Shown here: one piece after another, positions 18,103 to 26,770 of the stretch
Layout: every line of letters begins with the position of its first letter
Position numbering within the stretch: the first letter of the stretch is position 1
Translations under genes and position numbers: made by a program
The notes under the pieces: model-generated
Databases searched by the model: none
What the model was told of the DNA's origin: nothing
Seen by the model: only the letters and a program-made list of their open reading frames with translations
NCBI GenBank assembly: GCA_018656865.1
Contig: JABHYO010000167.1
Location: 1-32,975 of the forward strand
Reading direction: 5' to 3'
DNA from: Gammaproteobacteria bacterium
GTDB taxonomy: Bacteria; Pseudomonadota; Gammaproteobacteria; Pseudomonadales; Azotimanducaceae
Length of the DNA stretch: 32,975 nucleotides

Positions 18103-18677
18103 TATCCGAGTCCCGTAAAGCCCATAAAGGCCAGCGAGAGTATTCCTGCGGTGATCATATTGATGGCCGCTCCTTGAAACGGTGCCGGTATTTCCGCCCC
18201 GTTCAGTCTTTCCCTGATAGCAGCGAAGACAACCAGCAGTCCTGAGAAGCCAACCGCCGCCCCGAAACCGTAGATCACGCTTTCAGCAAAGTTATGTCCG
18301 GACTGCGTATTAAGAAGGGCGACACCCAGTACCGCACAGTTGGTTGTGATCAGCGGTACAAACAGGCCAAGCGCCTCGTGCAGTAGTGGCTGCGTCGCCC
18401 GCATGATCACCTGAGAAAACTGTACCAGTGATGCGATTAATACGATGAAAACGATTATGCGCAGGTATTCAAGCTCGAAAGGTATCAGGATGTAGGAATC
18501 CAGCAGGTAACTTACGGCGCTTGCCAGCGTCAGAACGAAGGTTGTCGCCATGCTCATGCCGATGGCGGTATCAATGCGCTGACTTGCGCCCATGAAAGGG
18601 CACAGGCCAAGGAACTGCACCATCACGAAGTTGTTGACGAAAATGGTTGTCAGCAGGATTAGTAACACATCAGACAT
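18102..18677 (-). CDS. rnfA: Rnf/Rsx electron transport complex subunit A
   Basis: RnfA is a six-helix inner-membrane subunit that pairs with RnfE and helps hold an iron-sulfur cluster between them. The 191-residue protein aligns by eye with E. coli Rnf[37 protein letters not shown] in the form [17 protein letters not shown], and FAAIRERL. It is the first gene of the rnf run. Its ATG is only three bases from the outer arm of the palindromic element at 18681-18944, so its leader is made of that element. No good Shine-Dalgarno sequence is visible. The stop codon shares a base with the start of the fused rnfB. Confidence 0.96.
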   Translation of the reverse strand: MSDVLLILLTTIFVNNFVMVQFLGLCPFMGASQRIDTAIGMSMATTFVLTLASAVSYLLDSYILIPFELEYLRIIVFIVLIASLVQFSQVIMRATQPLLHEALGLFVPLITTNCAVLGVALLNTQSGHNFAESVIYGFGAAVGFSGLLVVFAAIRERLNGAEIPAPFQGAAINMITAGILSLAFMGFTGLG

Positions 18678-18680
18678 CTA

Positions 18681-18944
18681 GGGAGCCTATGGGTAATAAC
18701 GCTCAACTCTGCGTGATTCTGAAGCCTGCCCTGCAAGGCGCAGTCCGAAGGTAGTGGCCGTAGCCCTTTCCAAGGGCTGCAACGAAGTCAGGGCAGGCTT
18801 CAGGACGCGCCCTTCGGGGCCTACAGAACAGTCCAATCTCTGTGTCGGCAACTCTTGAAATGTTCTCGACATTTCTGCGAGGTGCCTTCTGGACCTTGGA
18901 CTGCTCTGTAAGCCAGAGTAGCGCGTTATTACCCAGAGTCTCCC
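18681..18944. repeat. 264-bp three-armed palindromic element upstream of rnfA
   Basis: The outer arms (18681-18702 and the matching stretch ending at 18944) pair at 20 of 22 positions and share GGGTAATAACGC; weaker pairing continues inward. Two side arms lie inside. Arm A is a perfect 15-bp stem (18719-18733 with 18789-18803) whose loop holds AGCCCTT-TCC-AAGGGCT. Arm B pairs 18823-18836 with 18896-18909 (13 of 14), with GAAATG/CATTTC inside. No convincing coding frame is present. It looks like a non-autonomous mobile palindrome. With the next hairpin it fills most of the 389-base gap between rnfA and metG. Confidence 0.8.
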
Positions 18945-18983
18945 TTGCAATGTTAGCAATCAAAAGCTTATCGGTCGAAAGGG

Positions 18984-19062
18984 AACTGACGCGGCGAATA
19001 TGAAAAAGTGGCTAGGTACAGGGACGGCCGGATGCCACTTTTTCATATTCGCCGCGTCAGTT
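18984..19062. terminator. 29-bp perfect hairpin downstream of metG
   Basis: Two 29-bp arms (18984-19012 and 19034-19062) are exactly complementary and enclose a 21-nt loop. The right arm ends four bases from the metG stop codon. There is no clear run of T after the stem on the metG strand, so it is not a textbook intrinsic terminator. It may instead protect the metG 3' end or separate metG from rnfA. The perfect, long arms suggest a recently acquired dispersed palindrome. Confidence 0.7.
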
Positions 19063-19066
19063 TGGC

Positions 19067-21172
19067 TTAGCTCACTTTCATTCCAGGTTTGGCACCGTCG
19101 TCCGGTTCCAGCAGGAAGATATCCTCACCGCCGGGCCCAGCCGCCAGCACCATGCCTTCGGAGACACCAAACTTCATCTTCCGCGGAGCAAGATTGGCAA
19201 CCATGACGGTGAGCTTGCCCACAAGCGCCTCGGGATCGTAGGCGGCCTTGATACCCGCAAAAACATTACGCTGCCCATCGCCAAGATCCAGTGTCAGCCG
19301 TAGCAGCTTGTCTGCGCCTTCGACATGTTCAGCGGCAGCGATTCGTACAATCCGAAGATCAACTTTTGCGAAGTCATCGAACTCAATCATATTGTCACCC
19401 TTGTCACTCCCACTTTTTCCCTGAGCGCTAACACCTTCTCCCTGAGCACTAACACTGTCTCCCTGAGCACTAACACTGCCTCCTTGAGCAATACTACTGT
19501 CATCCTGAGCGTCAGCGAAGGATCTCGTCTCCTCTCCCATCGTCGCATTGACAATCGCATCCACCTTTTCAGATTCAACTCGCGTCATCAATGGCTTGAA
19601 CTTGTTGATCTGGTGCCCCTTCATTACATCTGTCACATCCTGCCAGTCGAGCTCGGTTACACCGAGAAATTCTTCCGATTTCTCTGCCAGTCGTGGCATT
19701 ACAGGTTTCAGATAGGTGATCAGAATCCGGAACAGGTTCAGACCGTCGGAACAGACTTGCTGGACCTCGTCACGCCGGCCTTCTTCTTTAATCAGCACCC
19801 AGGGTTTGTGTTCATCAATGAACTGATTAGCCTTGTCTGCCAGGGCCATAATGTCTCGAAGGGCCTTGCCGAAGTCACCGTTCTCATAGTGACCAGCGAT
19901 GCCTTCACTGGCACCTGCGAACTCGACCAGCAGGGGATTGGAAGAATCAGCTGACAGGGTGCCATCGAACTGCTTGTTGATGAAACCGGCGCAGCGTGAT
20001 GCGATGTTGACCACCTTTCCGACGACGTCGGAATTGACCCGCTGCACGAAATCCTCAAGGTTGATATCGAGGTCATCAATGCCGCCGCTCATCTTTGCTG
20101 CAAAGTAGTAACGAATGTACTCGGGGTCCAGATGCTCAAGATAGGTCCGGGCGTTGATAAACGTGCCCCGTGACTTGGACATCTGCACACCACCTACGGT
20201 CACAAAACCGTGCGCATGTATCTTCGTCGGTGTTCTGAAACCAGCTGTATCCAGTATCGCGGGCCAGAACAGGGCATGGAAGTTGATAATGTCCTTGCCG
20301 ATGAAGTGATGTACCTCGCAGTCTGAATCGGCCTTCCAGAAGTCGTCGAAATCGATATCGCCCCTGGCGTCGCAGAGGTTTTTGAACGACGCCATGTAAC
20401 CAACTGGTGCATCCAGCCAGACATAGAAGTACTTGCCAGGCTCGCCTGGGATCTCGAAGCCGAAATAAGGCGCATCCCTGCTGATGTCCCAATCCTGCAG
20501 ACCGGCATCCAGCCACTCCGAAAGCTTGTTGGCTACGGCATCCTGAAGGGTGCCGCTCCGGGTCCACTTTTTCAGGAACTCGGTAAAGTTCGATAGTGCG
20601 AAAAAGAAATGTGTCGATTCTTTCAATACTGGTTTTGCGCCAGAGACCTTCGATCTCGGATTCTTGAGATCCGTCGCATCGTAGGTGGCGCCACACTCCT
20701 GGCAGTTGTCGCCATACTGGTCTGCTTCACCACACTTTGGGCAGGTACCGATGATAAATCGATCAGCCAGGAACATTTCCTTTTCCGGATCGTAAAGCTG
20801 ATCCACCGATCTGGTCTTGATCTGCTGTGCCTCCGCCAGGCGATTGTAGATGAGAGACGAATAGGCCTGGTTCTCATCCGAGTGGGTGGAATAGTAGTTG
20901 TCATGGCTGATAGCAAAGTCACGGAAGTCCGCCTGATGCTCTTCGTTGACCTCATCGATCAGAACCTCAGGGGTAATGCCCAGCTCCTCGGCACGCAGCA
21001 TGGTCGCGGTACCGTGGGTATCGTCGGCGCAGACGTAGATGCACTCATGGCCTCGCATGCGCTGAAAACGTACCCAGATATCCGTTTGGATATGCTCCAT
21101 CAAATGGCCAAGGTGGATTGATCCATTGGCATTTGGCAAAGCGCTGGTAACGAGAATGCGTCGCTTTTCCAT
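19067..21172 (-). CDS. metG: Methionyl-tRNA synthetase
   Basis: MetG charges tRNA-Met with methionine. The 701-residue protein holds the class I signatures HLGH near residues 21-24 and QMSKSRG. The zinc knuckle is [18 protein letters not shown], and an anticodon-binding helical domain follows. The C terminus is the dimerising OB-fold tRNA-binding domain ([12 protein letters not shown]...GMVLAAG). Between these domains, about residues 545-590, lies an unusual Ser/Ala/Gln/Gly-rich linker formed by a dispersed repeat (separate entry). This explains why the protein exceeds the E. coli length of 677. The ATG at 21172 has no strong ribosome-binding site. Upstream is a composite palindromic element and the divergent mrp gene. 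Confidence 0.97.
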   Translation of the reverse strand: MEKRRILVTSALPNANGSIHLGHLMEHIQTDIWVRFQRMRGHECIYVCADDTHGTATMLRAEELGITPEVLIDEVNEEHQADFRDFAISHDNYYSTHSDENQAYSSLIYNRLAEAQQIKTRSVDQLYDPEKEMFLADRFIIGTCPKCGEADQYGDNCQECGATYDATDLKNPRSKVSGAKPVLKESTHFFFALSNFTEFLKKWTRSGTLQDAVANKLSEWLDAGLQDWDISRDAPYFGFEIPGEPGKYFYVWLDAPVGYMASFKNLCDARGDIDFDDFWKADSDCEVHHFIGKDIINFHALFWPAILDTAGFRTPTKIHAHGFVTVGGVQMSKSRGTFINARTYLEHLDPEYIRYYFAAKMSGGIDDLDINLEDFVQRVNSDVVGKVVNIASRCAGFINKQFDGTLSADSSNPLLVEFAGASEGIAGHYENGDFGKALRDIMALADKANQFIDEHKPWVLIKEEGRRDEVQQVCSDGLNLFRILITYLKPVMPRLAEKSEEFLGVTELDWQDVTDVMKGHQINKFKPLMTRVESEKVDAIVNATMGEETRSFADAQDDSSIAQGGSVSAQGDSVSAQGEGVSAQGKSGSDKGDNMIEFDDFAKVDLRIVRIAAAEHVEGADKLLRLTLDLGDGQRNVFAGIKAAYDPEALVGKLTVMVANLAPRKMKFGVSEGMVLAAGPGGEDIFLLEPDDGAKPGMKVS
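19414..19531. repeat. Dispersed repeat and 21-bp tandem array inside metG
   Basis: About five 21-bp units run in tandem, each encoding a seven-residue block such as SVSAQGD on the metG strand. The upstream end reads RSFADAQDD, from a near-palindrome containing ATCCTGAGCG. That is a sequence I recall as a widespread intergenic repeat in bacteria. The tandem units share its CCTGAGC core, so the array probably grew from the inserted repeat. The reading frame is kept throughout. Confidence 0.85.
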
Positions 21173-21234
21173 GAGATTGGTATCGGCAGTTAATTTTGGG
21201 GTGCAAAATATATAGATAACCGCGCTGAATTGCG

Positions 21235-21565
21235 ACCCGCAGGAAGTCCGGCGGGTTGGGGATATGCCGGAAAGTGTGCATCGCGGCCCTCCGGGCTCCC
21301 CTCAGTCGGCTCGGAGCCTGTAGTCTCCTCCCCTCCATCGGCGCATCGCTTGATACACTTTTCGGCATATCCCCAACCCGCCTTCACTCCATCACGACCT
21401 TCGCATCGCTATGGTGTATTCGAAGCTTAAGACGGTGACAGGGAGTGTTATCCGGTGCATGGTCTCAGCAGACTAGAGGGGTACGGCCGCCGGACATGGA
21501 TGTCCGAAAGTCAGCGCCACATGGATGTGCTTGAGCGGTGCTGAGACCATGCACCGGATGACAAC
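21235..21565 (-). repeat. Composite palindromic element, copy 1 (inverted), between metG and mrp
   Basis: Two modules can be seen. The first is a long hairpin: 21250-21277 pairs with 21355-21382 at 27 of 28 positions. The second has perfect 21-bp outer arms (21450-21470 with 21539-21559) around small hairpins such as CGGACATGGATGTCCG. Read on the minus strand, the order and sequence match the plus-strand copies at 29974-30287 and 32717-32975. The element fills most of the 445 bases between the metG and mrp starts, so it must contain or adjoin their promoters. Confidence 0.85.
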
Positions 21566-21617
21566 GACCGGTAACCACGTATTACCAGAATGTCTGCCAC
21601 TGAGGTCGGAGAAATCC

Positions 21618-22505
21618 TTGCGTTGGAGGGGCGAAGGAACCACACTAGCGCCCTTTCAAAATGGGAGAAGCACGATCAGCCAGGCAGACGCAGAAAAACT
21701 CCAGTTCGACAACATCAAGCACATCATCGCCGTCGCATCTGGCAAGGGTGGTGTCGGTAAATCCACCGTATCCGCTAATCTTGCCGTTGCACTCGCAGCG
21801 GAAGGGGCAAATGTGGGTCTTCTGGATGCCGATATCTACGGCCCAAGCCAGGGTACATTGCTGGGACTGGCGGCCAACACCCGTCCGGATATCCGTGGCG
21901 AACAGCTTATACCGATCGAGGCCCATGGGGTTCGTTGCATGTCCATGAGTTTTCTTGCTACGGAAAATACCCCGGCCATCTGGCGTGGACCCATGGCAAG
22001 TGGTGCTATGCAGCAACTCCTGACCGATACAGATTGGGGCGATCTGGATTTCCTGGTGATCGACATGCCACCTGGCACCGGCGATATTCAGCTGACTCTG
22101 GCGCAGCGCGTACCCCTGACGGGTGCGGTGATCGTGACGACGCCACAGGATGTGGCATTACTTGATGCCAAGAAAGGCATAGAAATGTTTCGCCGGGTTG
22201 AAATACCAGTGCTGGGTATTATCGAGAACATGAGTACACATGTGTGCAGCAGCTGCGGACATGAAGAAGCAATCTTCGGTAGCGGTGGTGGGGAGGCAGT
22301 TGCCGCGGTCTACCAGACAGAACTGCTGGCGCAGCTGCCGTTGACGATGGAACTTCGCCTGAACTCGGACGAGGGGGTACCTATGGTGAAAGCATCGCCC
22401 GATTCGGTAGTTAGCCGCACCTTTACCGGCATTGCCAATCATCTTCGCAAACTGGCTGACCAGCAGCGGCATAAAGCGCCGGTGATTAACATTCGGGATG
22501 ACTAA
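21618..22505 (+). CDS. mrp: Mrp/ApbC-type iron-sulfur carrier ATPase, short form
   Basis: Mrp (ApbC) is a cytosolic P-loop ATPase that binds a [4Fe-4S] cluster and hands it to target proteins. The deviant Walker motif GKGGVGKST, LDADIYGPSQGTLLG, VIDMPPGTGDIQLTL and the cluster-binding CSSCGHEEAIFG are all clear. The usual N-terminal DUF59/MIP18 domain, present in E. coli Mrp, is missing. The start is uncertain. TTG at 21618 has GGAG six bases upstream and gives 295 residues. In-frame ATGs at 21525, 21549 and 21558 lie inside the palindromic element and would add unrelated sequence. The gene is divergent from metG and followed by dcd, a familiar gammaproteobacterial order. Confidence 0.92.
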   Translation: MRWRGEGTTLAPFQNGRSTISQADAEKLQFDNIKHIIAVASGKGGVGKSTVSANLAVALAAEGANVGLLDADIYGPSQGTLLGLAANTRPDIRGEQLIPIEAHGVRCMSMSFLATENTPAIWRGPMASGAMQQLLTDTDWGDLDFLVIDMPPGTGDIQLTLAQRVPLTGAVIVTTPQDVALLDAKKGIEMFRRVEIPVLGIIENMSTHVCSSCGHEEAIFGSGGGEAVAAVYQTELLAQLPLTMELRLNSDEGVPMVKASPDSVVSRTFTGIANHLRKLADQQRHKAPVINIRDD

Positions 22506-22556
22506 GTTGTAGTGCCCGGATGATATGATCGCCTGCGATTTTCCAAAGGGTTGCCC

Positions 22557-23126
22557 ATGAGTATTAAATCTGATCGCTGGATTCGGCGTATGGCCGAGTC
22601 TGAAGGCATGATCGAGCCGTTTGAGCCGGTTCAGGTGCGTCACCACGATGATGGCAGTCGACTCATTTCCTATGGCACATCAAGCTATGGTTATGATGTG
22701 CGCTGTTCGAATGAGTTCAAGGTGTTTACTAATATCCATTCGGCAACGGTCGACCCCAAGGCATTCGATGAGCGAAGCTTCGTCGATATCACAGATGATG
22801 TCTGCGTCATCCCGCCCAACTCCTTTGCCCTGGCCCGTACCATAGAATTTTTTCGCATTCCACGCAGTGTTCTTACGATCTGTCTTGGCAAATCGACCTA
22901 TGCGCGATGCGGTATTATCGTCAATGTCACGCCGCTCGAGCCTGAGTGGGAGGGGCATGTGACCCTGGAGTTCTCCAATACGACCAATCTGCCGGCCAAG
23001 ATTTACGCCAATGAGGGTGTGGCGCAGATGCTATTCTTCGAATCCGACGAGGTCTGCGAAACATCGTATGCGGACAGGGGCGGCAAGTATCAGGGTCAGA
23101 CGGGTGTGACGCTGCCAAAGGCTTAA
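22557..23126 (+). CDS. dcd: dCTP deaminase
   Basis: Dcd converts dCTP to dUTP, the main source of dUMP for thymidylate synthesis in Gammaproteobacteria. The 189-residue protein has the near-invariant opening [20 protein letters not shown], the active-site region [19 protein letters not shown] and the C-terminal [13 protein letters not shown]. The ATG at 22557 is preceded by AAAGGG at good spacing; a TTG at 22551 is less likely. It lies 51 bases after mrp in the same direction and converges on the DUF3108 gene. Confidence 0.97.
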   Translation: MSIKSDRWIRRMAESEGMIEPFEPVQVRHHDDGSRLISYGTSSYGYDVRCSNEFKVFTNIHSATVDPKAFDERSFVDITDDVCVIPPNSFALARTIEFFRIPRSVLTICLGKSTYARCGIIVNVTPLEPEWEGHVTLEFSNTTNLPAKIYANEGVAQMLFFESDEVCETSYADRGGKYQGQTGVTLPKA

Positions 23127-23148
23127 CAGCCGCACCGCCAATAATCTG

Positions 23149-23853
23149 CTAGATCGGTGCGCCGTTGATGGTCGCATCCTTCAGGTTCAACTCAAACCCT
23201 CTGTTTTTTTCCTTCTGGATCAGCTTGACCAGCAGAAACTCGAGATCGACAGCCAGCCAGAGGCTGGTCTGGCGTTCGTCATCTTCCCTGATTCGATCGA
23301 TGCGCACGGCCCGGAGTTCGCCAATGGGTGTCTTCATGAATTCCTCACCGGAGATCCTGAATCGATACTGTTTGCGTTTCTCTTCGTCCGCAATGGTGTA
23401 TTCCAATACGGCCTGCTTGTTGTCACTGGCGTAGGCGTGGGCAACGTCTGCCCTCAGTTTGTATTGATATGAGAGTTTGTCCAGGGTGCCGGGGCTGAGT
23501 TCTGAGGTGGTGCCCTCGTGTTCGACGATACCGCTGCGCCAGTCAAACCGGCTGGATTCGATCTTGTTTTTGCCCAGGCCTTCACGAACATAAGAATAGA
23601 AAACGGGAGACAGGTCGCTGTCGTCCAGCTCAAACTCCGTAGATTCTGTGACGCTGGCCAGTACTGACTTCGCCGAAGAGACGAGTCGGTAGCGCTGGTC
23701 GTCCAGCTTAATGAGTTCTCTGGTGGCTTTTGCCTTGACCGGGAGGCCCTGATACTCAGCCACATATTCCGCCCGGTAAATCGCAGGTTCGGCAAAAACT
23801 GACGGGGATAGTGCCGCCAGGCAGGTTATGACGAGGTATATCAGGATCTTCAA
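23149..23853 (-). CDS. Exported DUF3108 protein
   Basis: This 234-residue protein begins with a clear signal peptide (ILIYLVITCLAALSPSVFA) and is predicted to be periplasmic. The mature part reads as a beta-rich DUF3108 domain, with YRAEYVAEYQGLPVKAKATREL at the start and PIGELRAVRIDRIREDDERQTSLW towards the end. The biochemical function of DUF3108 is not established to my knowledge; homologues often lie near purine genes or envelope genes. It is divergent from the DUF2066 gene with 48 bases between starts, so the two exported proteins may be controlled together. Confidence 0.85.
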   Translation of the reverse strand: MKILIYLVITCLAALSPSVFAEPAIYRAEYVAEYQGLPVKAKATRELIKLDDQRYRLVSSAKSVLASVTESTEFELDDSDLSPVFYSYVREGLGKNKIESSRFDWRSGIVEHEGTTSELSPGTLDKLSYQYKLRADVAHAYASDNKQAVLEYTIADEEKRKQYRFRISGEEFMKTPIGELRAVRIDRIREDDERQTSLWLAVDLEFLLVKLIQKEKNRGFELNLKDATINGAPI

Positions 23854-23901
23854 AACAGCACTGATTCGATTTGGTCTTAAACAAGACGTTACAATAAGAA
23901 G

Positions 23902-24990
23902 ATGCGTAATCGCACGAGAAGTTCCCTGATTTCAAATATTGAAAAGCTGCTGTTCAGTTTTGTGCTCAGCTCAGCACTGGTCTTTCCTGTCTCGGCCATA
24001 CAGGTTGAAGACCTATATGTGGCCGAAGTTCTGGTTGCAGACGAAGGCAGGCAACAGCTTCGCGCTGGCGCGCGAGCCGGTCTGTTGCAGGTGCTGGTGC
24101 GGGTTTCAGGAGATATCGCGGTTCAGGAAAACACGCTGATTCGAAACTCATTGCGGCGGCCATCTGACTTCTACGATCAGTACAGCTATGAGTCCACCGA
24201 CCGAACATTGCTGGTTGCTGAAACTGAACAGTCGGCGAAGATACTCAGACTCCACTTCGAACCCAGTGCCGTCGCGCGACTGCTTCGGCAAGCTAATTTA
24301 CCGGTGTGGGGCAGCAATCGTCCCGGGGTTATGTTCTGGATCGCCATCAGCGATGGCAATCAGCGGCGCATTCTCAGTGAAGCCGATGAAAGCGAGATCG
24401 TCGTCAGCCTGGTCGAGCAGGCGAAACGCCGGGGGCTGCCGGTGCTGTTCCCAATTCTTGATTTAGAGGATGCTTCCCGAATAACCAGCGCCGAGGTTTG
24501 GGGTGCATTTCTAGATAGAATCGAACGTGCGTCTGATCGCTATGAACCGGATGCGCTGATGACTGCCAGGATTCAGCAGGATGTGGGTCGGTGGTCAGGT
24601 AAGTGGTCCTATCGGGTAGCCGGGTCCTGGCAGTCGGTGGAAAGTGAGGCTGTTTCATCAGGGGAACTGGTGCGCCAGATGGTGGATCAGCTGGCCAATG
24701 AAATTGCAGGTCGTTACGCCCTGGGTTCCGGCAAAGGGACGCTCGATGTCACTGTTGAGGGCGTCGTCAGCTTAAAGGACTATGCGGCCTTGAGTGAATA
24801 TCTTGAACAGCTGACGCCTGTACTTAACAGCTCGATCGTTGCCCTACAGGATGGTGTTGCCCGATTCGAGCTGAAGATAGAAGGTCAGTCAGCACAACTG
24901 GTGGAACTCATTGGGCTGGATCAACGCCTTATTCTGTTAAACGAGGACAGTCGCAACCATCGATTGCTCTATCGCTGGAAGCAAATCTGA
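23902..24990 (+). CDS. Exported DUF2066 protein
   Basis: The 362-residue protein carries an N-terminal signal sequence ending near VFPVSA, then a DUF2066-type region (VEDLYVAEVLVADEGRQQLRAGARAGLLQVLVRVSGD). The function of the family is unknown. In Gammaproteobacteria it commonly lies just before a CDP-alcohol phosphatidyltransferase, an AI-2E permease and hda, exactly as here. The stop codon overlaps the next start by one base (TGATG), so the two are probably translated together. AAGAAG just before the ATG is a modest ribosome-binding site. A role in the envelope is suggested only by the signal peptide and the membrane-protein neighbours. Confidence 0.88.
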   Translation: MRNRTRSSLISNIEKLLFSFVLSSALVFPVSAIQVEDLYVAEVLVADEGRQQLRAGARAGLLQVLVRVSGDIAVQENTLIRNSLRRPSDFYDQYSYESTDRTLLVAETEQSAKILRLHFEPSAVARLLRQANLPVWGSNRPGVMFWIAISDGNQRRILSEADESEIVVSLVEQAKRRGLPVLFPILDLEDASRITSAEVWGAFLDRIERASDRYEPDALMTARIQQDVGRWSGKWSYRVAGSWQSVESEAVSSGELVRQMVDQLANEIAGRYALGSGKGTLDVTVEGVVSLKDYAALSEYLEQLTPVLNSSIVALQDGVARFELKIEGQSAQLVELIGLDQRLILLNEDSRNHRLLYRWKQI

Positions 24991-25565
24991 TGGTGGGCGG
25001 CAGACTGCGCTATATTCCGAATGCGATTACCGTTGCGCGACTTGTGCTGGTACTGCCCATTGCGCTGGCAATCTTTGAGGAGCGGTTCCTGGTTGCACTG
25101 GTGCTGTTCACGGTGTCCGGTTTGTCTGATGGACTGGATGGATTTCTGGCACGACGATTCCGCTGGGTTTCAGCGTTCGGCCAATTAATTGATCCACTTG
25201 CCGACAAGCTTATGATGATGACGACGACGCTGACGCTTGGGCTACTGGGTCATTTTCCTCTCATGTTAATGGTCCTGATTATCGTTAAGGATCTCGCTAT
25301 TCTCGGTGGCGTGTTTTCCTATACGACCCTTGCTGGTTTTCCAAAGATCCAGCCGAATCGTCTCGGCAAAATCACGACAGCAAGTCAGATCGTGCTCTTG
25401 GTTTCTGTACTGCTGAACCTCAGTTTTCCCGGCGCGATACCCGGCCTGTTCCACATGGTCTGGTTCTGGTTGGTTGCCGCGATGACTGTTCTTGATGGAG
25501 TCAGTTACCTGTGGATCTGGACAGCCCGGCTGGCTGAAGATCCGCGCTGGAAGGAATCCATTTAG
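24990..25565 (+). CDS. CDP-alcohol phosphatidyltransferase family protein
   Basis: This 191-residue inner-membrane enzyme should move a phosphatidyl group from a CDP-alcohol to a second alcohol, as in phosphatidylglycerophosphate or cardiolipin synthesis. The full catalytic signature D-x2-DG-x2-AR-x8-G-x3-D-x3-D is present near residues 47-72 (SDGLDGFLARRF...LIDPLADK). Four to six hydrophobic segments surround it. It resembles PgsA, but a housekeeping pgsA usually lies elsewhere (next to uvrC), so the acceptor cannot be named. It overlaps the DUF2066 gene by one base. Confidence 0.9.
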   Translation: MVGGRLRYIPNAITVARLVLVLPIALAIFEERFLVALVLFTVSGLSDGLDGFLARRFRWVSAFGQLIDPLADKLMMMTTTLTLGLLGHFPLMLMVLIIVKDLAILGGVFSYTTLAGFPKIQPNRLGKITTASQIVLLVSVLLNLSFPGAIPGLFHMVWFWLVAAMTVLDGVSYLWIWTARLAEDPRWKESI

Positions 25566-25696
25566 CCTCTTTATCCTGTGGACTCGAAGACAACGGCCAG
25601 GGTTCGCTCCCGTGGCAGATTCTCAGCCGGGCTGCGTACAGTTTCGTCAAGAACTGCTAACATGACGATCCAATTCCGGCACCTTTGACGCCGCTG

Positions 25697-26770
25697 ATGA
25701 CCACGATTCAACGAACCTTTGTCCTGCTGCTGATCGCACTGTTACTGGTGTTGATCTACTTCCTGCAACCCATTCTGGCACCGTTTTTAACCGGTATTGT
25801 TCTTGGCTATCTGGGAGATCCGCTGGTTGATCGCCTTGAAGCGATCCGGATTAATCGTACCATCGGTGTGCTCATTGTATTTTTGGTTTTTGGAGCTGTA
25901 CTCACTACAGGGTTACTGGTGATCCTGCCGATGATCGCACGTGAGTTGAGCGCTCTTATCCGCGACATTCCCGCATTTATACTGTGGCTTCAGGAAACGG
26001 CAAGTCCATGGCTTGTCGCCAATTTCGGTGTTGACCCGTTTGATGTCGATTTCGATAGCATTGCTACGCAGGTCAAGGACAACTGGCAACAGGCAGGTGG
26101 AGTTGTCGGTTCGATCATCGCAAAAGTCACTGCATCGGGATTTGCTTTCCTGGGTACCCTCGGCATTGTTGGTCTGACGCCTGTCGTAGCCTTCTATCTG
26201 ATGCGGGACTGGGACGATATTTTGTTGCGAATCAGGGAGATGGTGCCACGCGATATCGAGCCGTTCGTCGTTCAGGTGTGCAACGAATGCGATGAAGTCC
26301 TGGGGGCATTCCTGAGAGGACAGCTGCTAATTATGTTTCTGTTGGGCTGTGTTTACGCCCTTGGCCTCTACATTGTCGGACTCGATCTCGCCATCCTCAT
26401 TGGCATGCTGGCAGGCTTGGCCAGCATTGTGCCTTACCTGGGCTTCTTCGTCGGTATTATCGCAGCGGCGGTGGCAGCCATGTTTCAGTTTCACGACATG
26501 ACTTTTCTTCTCTATGTCGCCATTGTCTTTGGCCTTGGCCAGGCACTTGAAGGTTGGGTGTTGACACCCTGGCTCGTGGGAGAAAAGATCGGGCTGCATC
26601 CGGTTGCTGTCATCTTCGCTGTTCTGGCCGGTGGTCAGTTGTTTGGGTTTGTTGGTGTTCTGCTGGCCCTGCCGGCGGCGGCTGTTGTCATGGTGTTTAT
26701 CCGGCATCTGCATAACAGTTATCTGAAAAGTCAGTATTACGAAAAACCGGTGGAAGGCGAGGCAGAGTGA
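25697..26770 (+). CDS. AI-2E family transporter (PerM-like)
   Basis: This protein of 357 residues belongs to the AI-2E exporter / UPF0118 family of inner-membrane permeases. Proposed substrates include autoinducer-2 and ions, but they are uncertain for most members. The N-terminal pair of helices (FVLLLIALLLVLIYFLQPILAPFLTGIVLGYLGDPLVD), the central PVVAFYLMRDWD and the C-terminal LGQALEGWVLTPWLVGEKIGLHP region are typical. The ATG at 25697 is preferred to the in-frame TTG at 25685. The stop codon overlaps the GTG start of hda, so the pair is likely coupled. The 131 bases upstream hold no other gene. Confidence 0.92.
   Translation: MTTIQRTFVLLLIALLLVLIYFLQPILAPFLTGIVLGYLGDPLVDRLEAIRINRTIGVLIVFLVFGAVLTTGLLVILPMIARELSALIRDIPAFILWLQETASPWLVANFGVDPFDVDFDSIATQVKDNWQQAGGVVGSIIAKVTASGFAFLGTLGIVGLTPVVAFYLMRDWDDILLRIREMVPRDIEPFVVQVCNECDEVLGAFLRGQLLIMFLLGCVYALGLYIVGLDLAILIGMLAGLASIVPYLGFFVGIIAAAVAAMFQFHDMTFLLYVAIVFGLGQALEGWVLTPWLVGEKIGLHPVAVIFAVLAGGQLFGFVGVLLALPAAAVVMVFIRHLHNSYLKSQYYEKPVEGEAE

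Noticed and set aside
18687-18963. Two open frames of about 86-90 codons between rnfA and metG
   Set aside because: They lie within the stems of the palindromic element, whose repeats explain the open frames.
21190-21438. Several short open frames around the composite element upstream of mrp
   Set aside because: They appear on both strands within inverted repeats and share no recognisable protein features.
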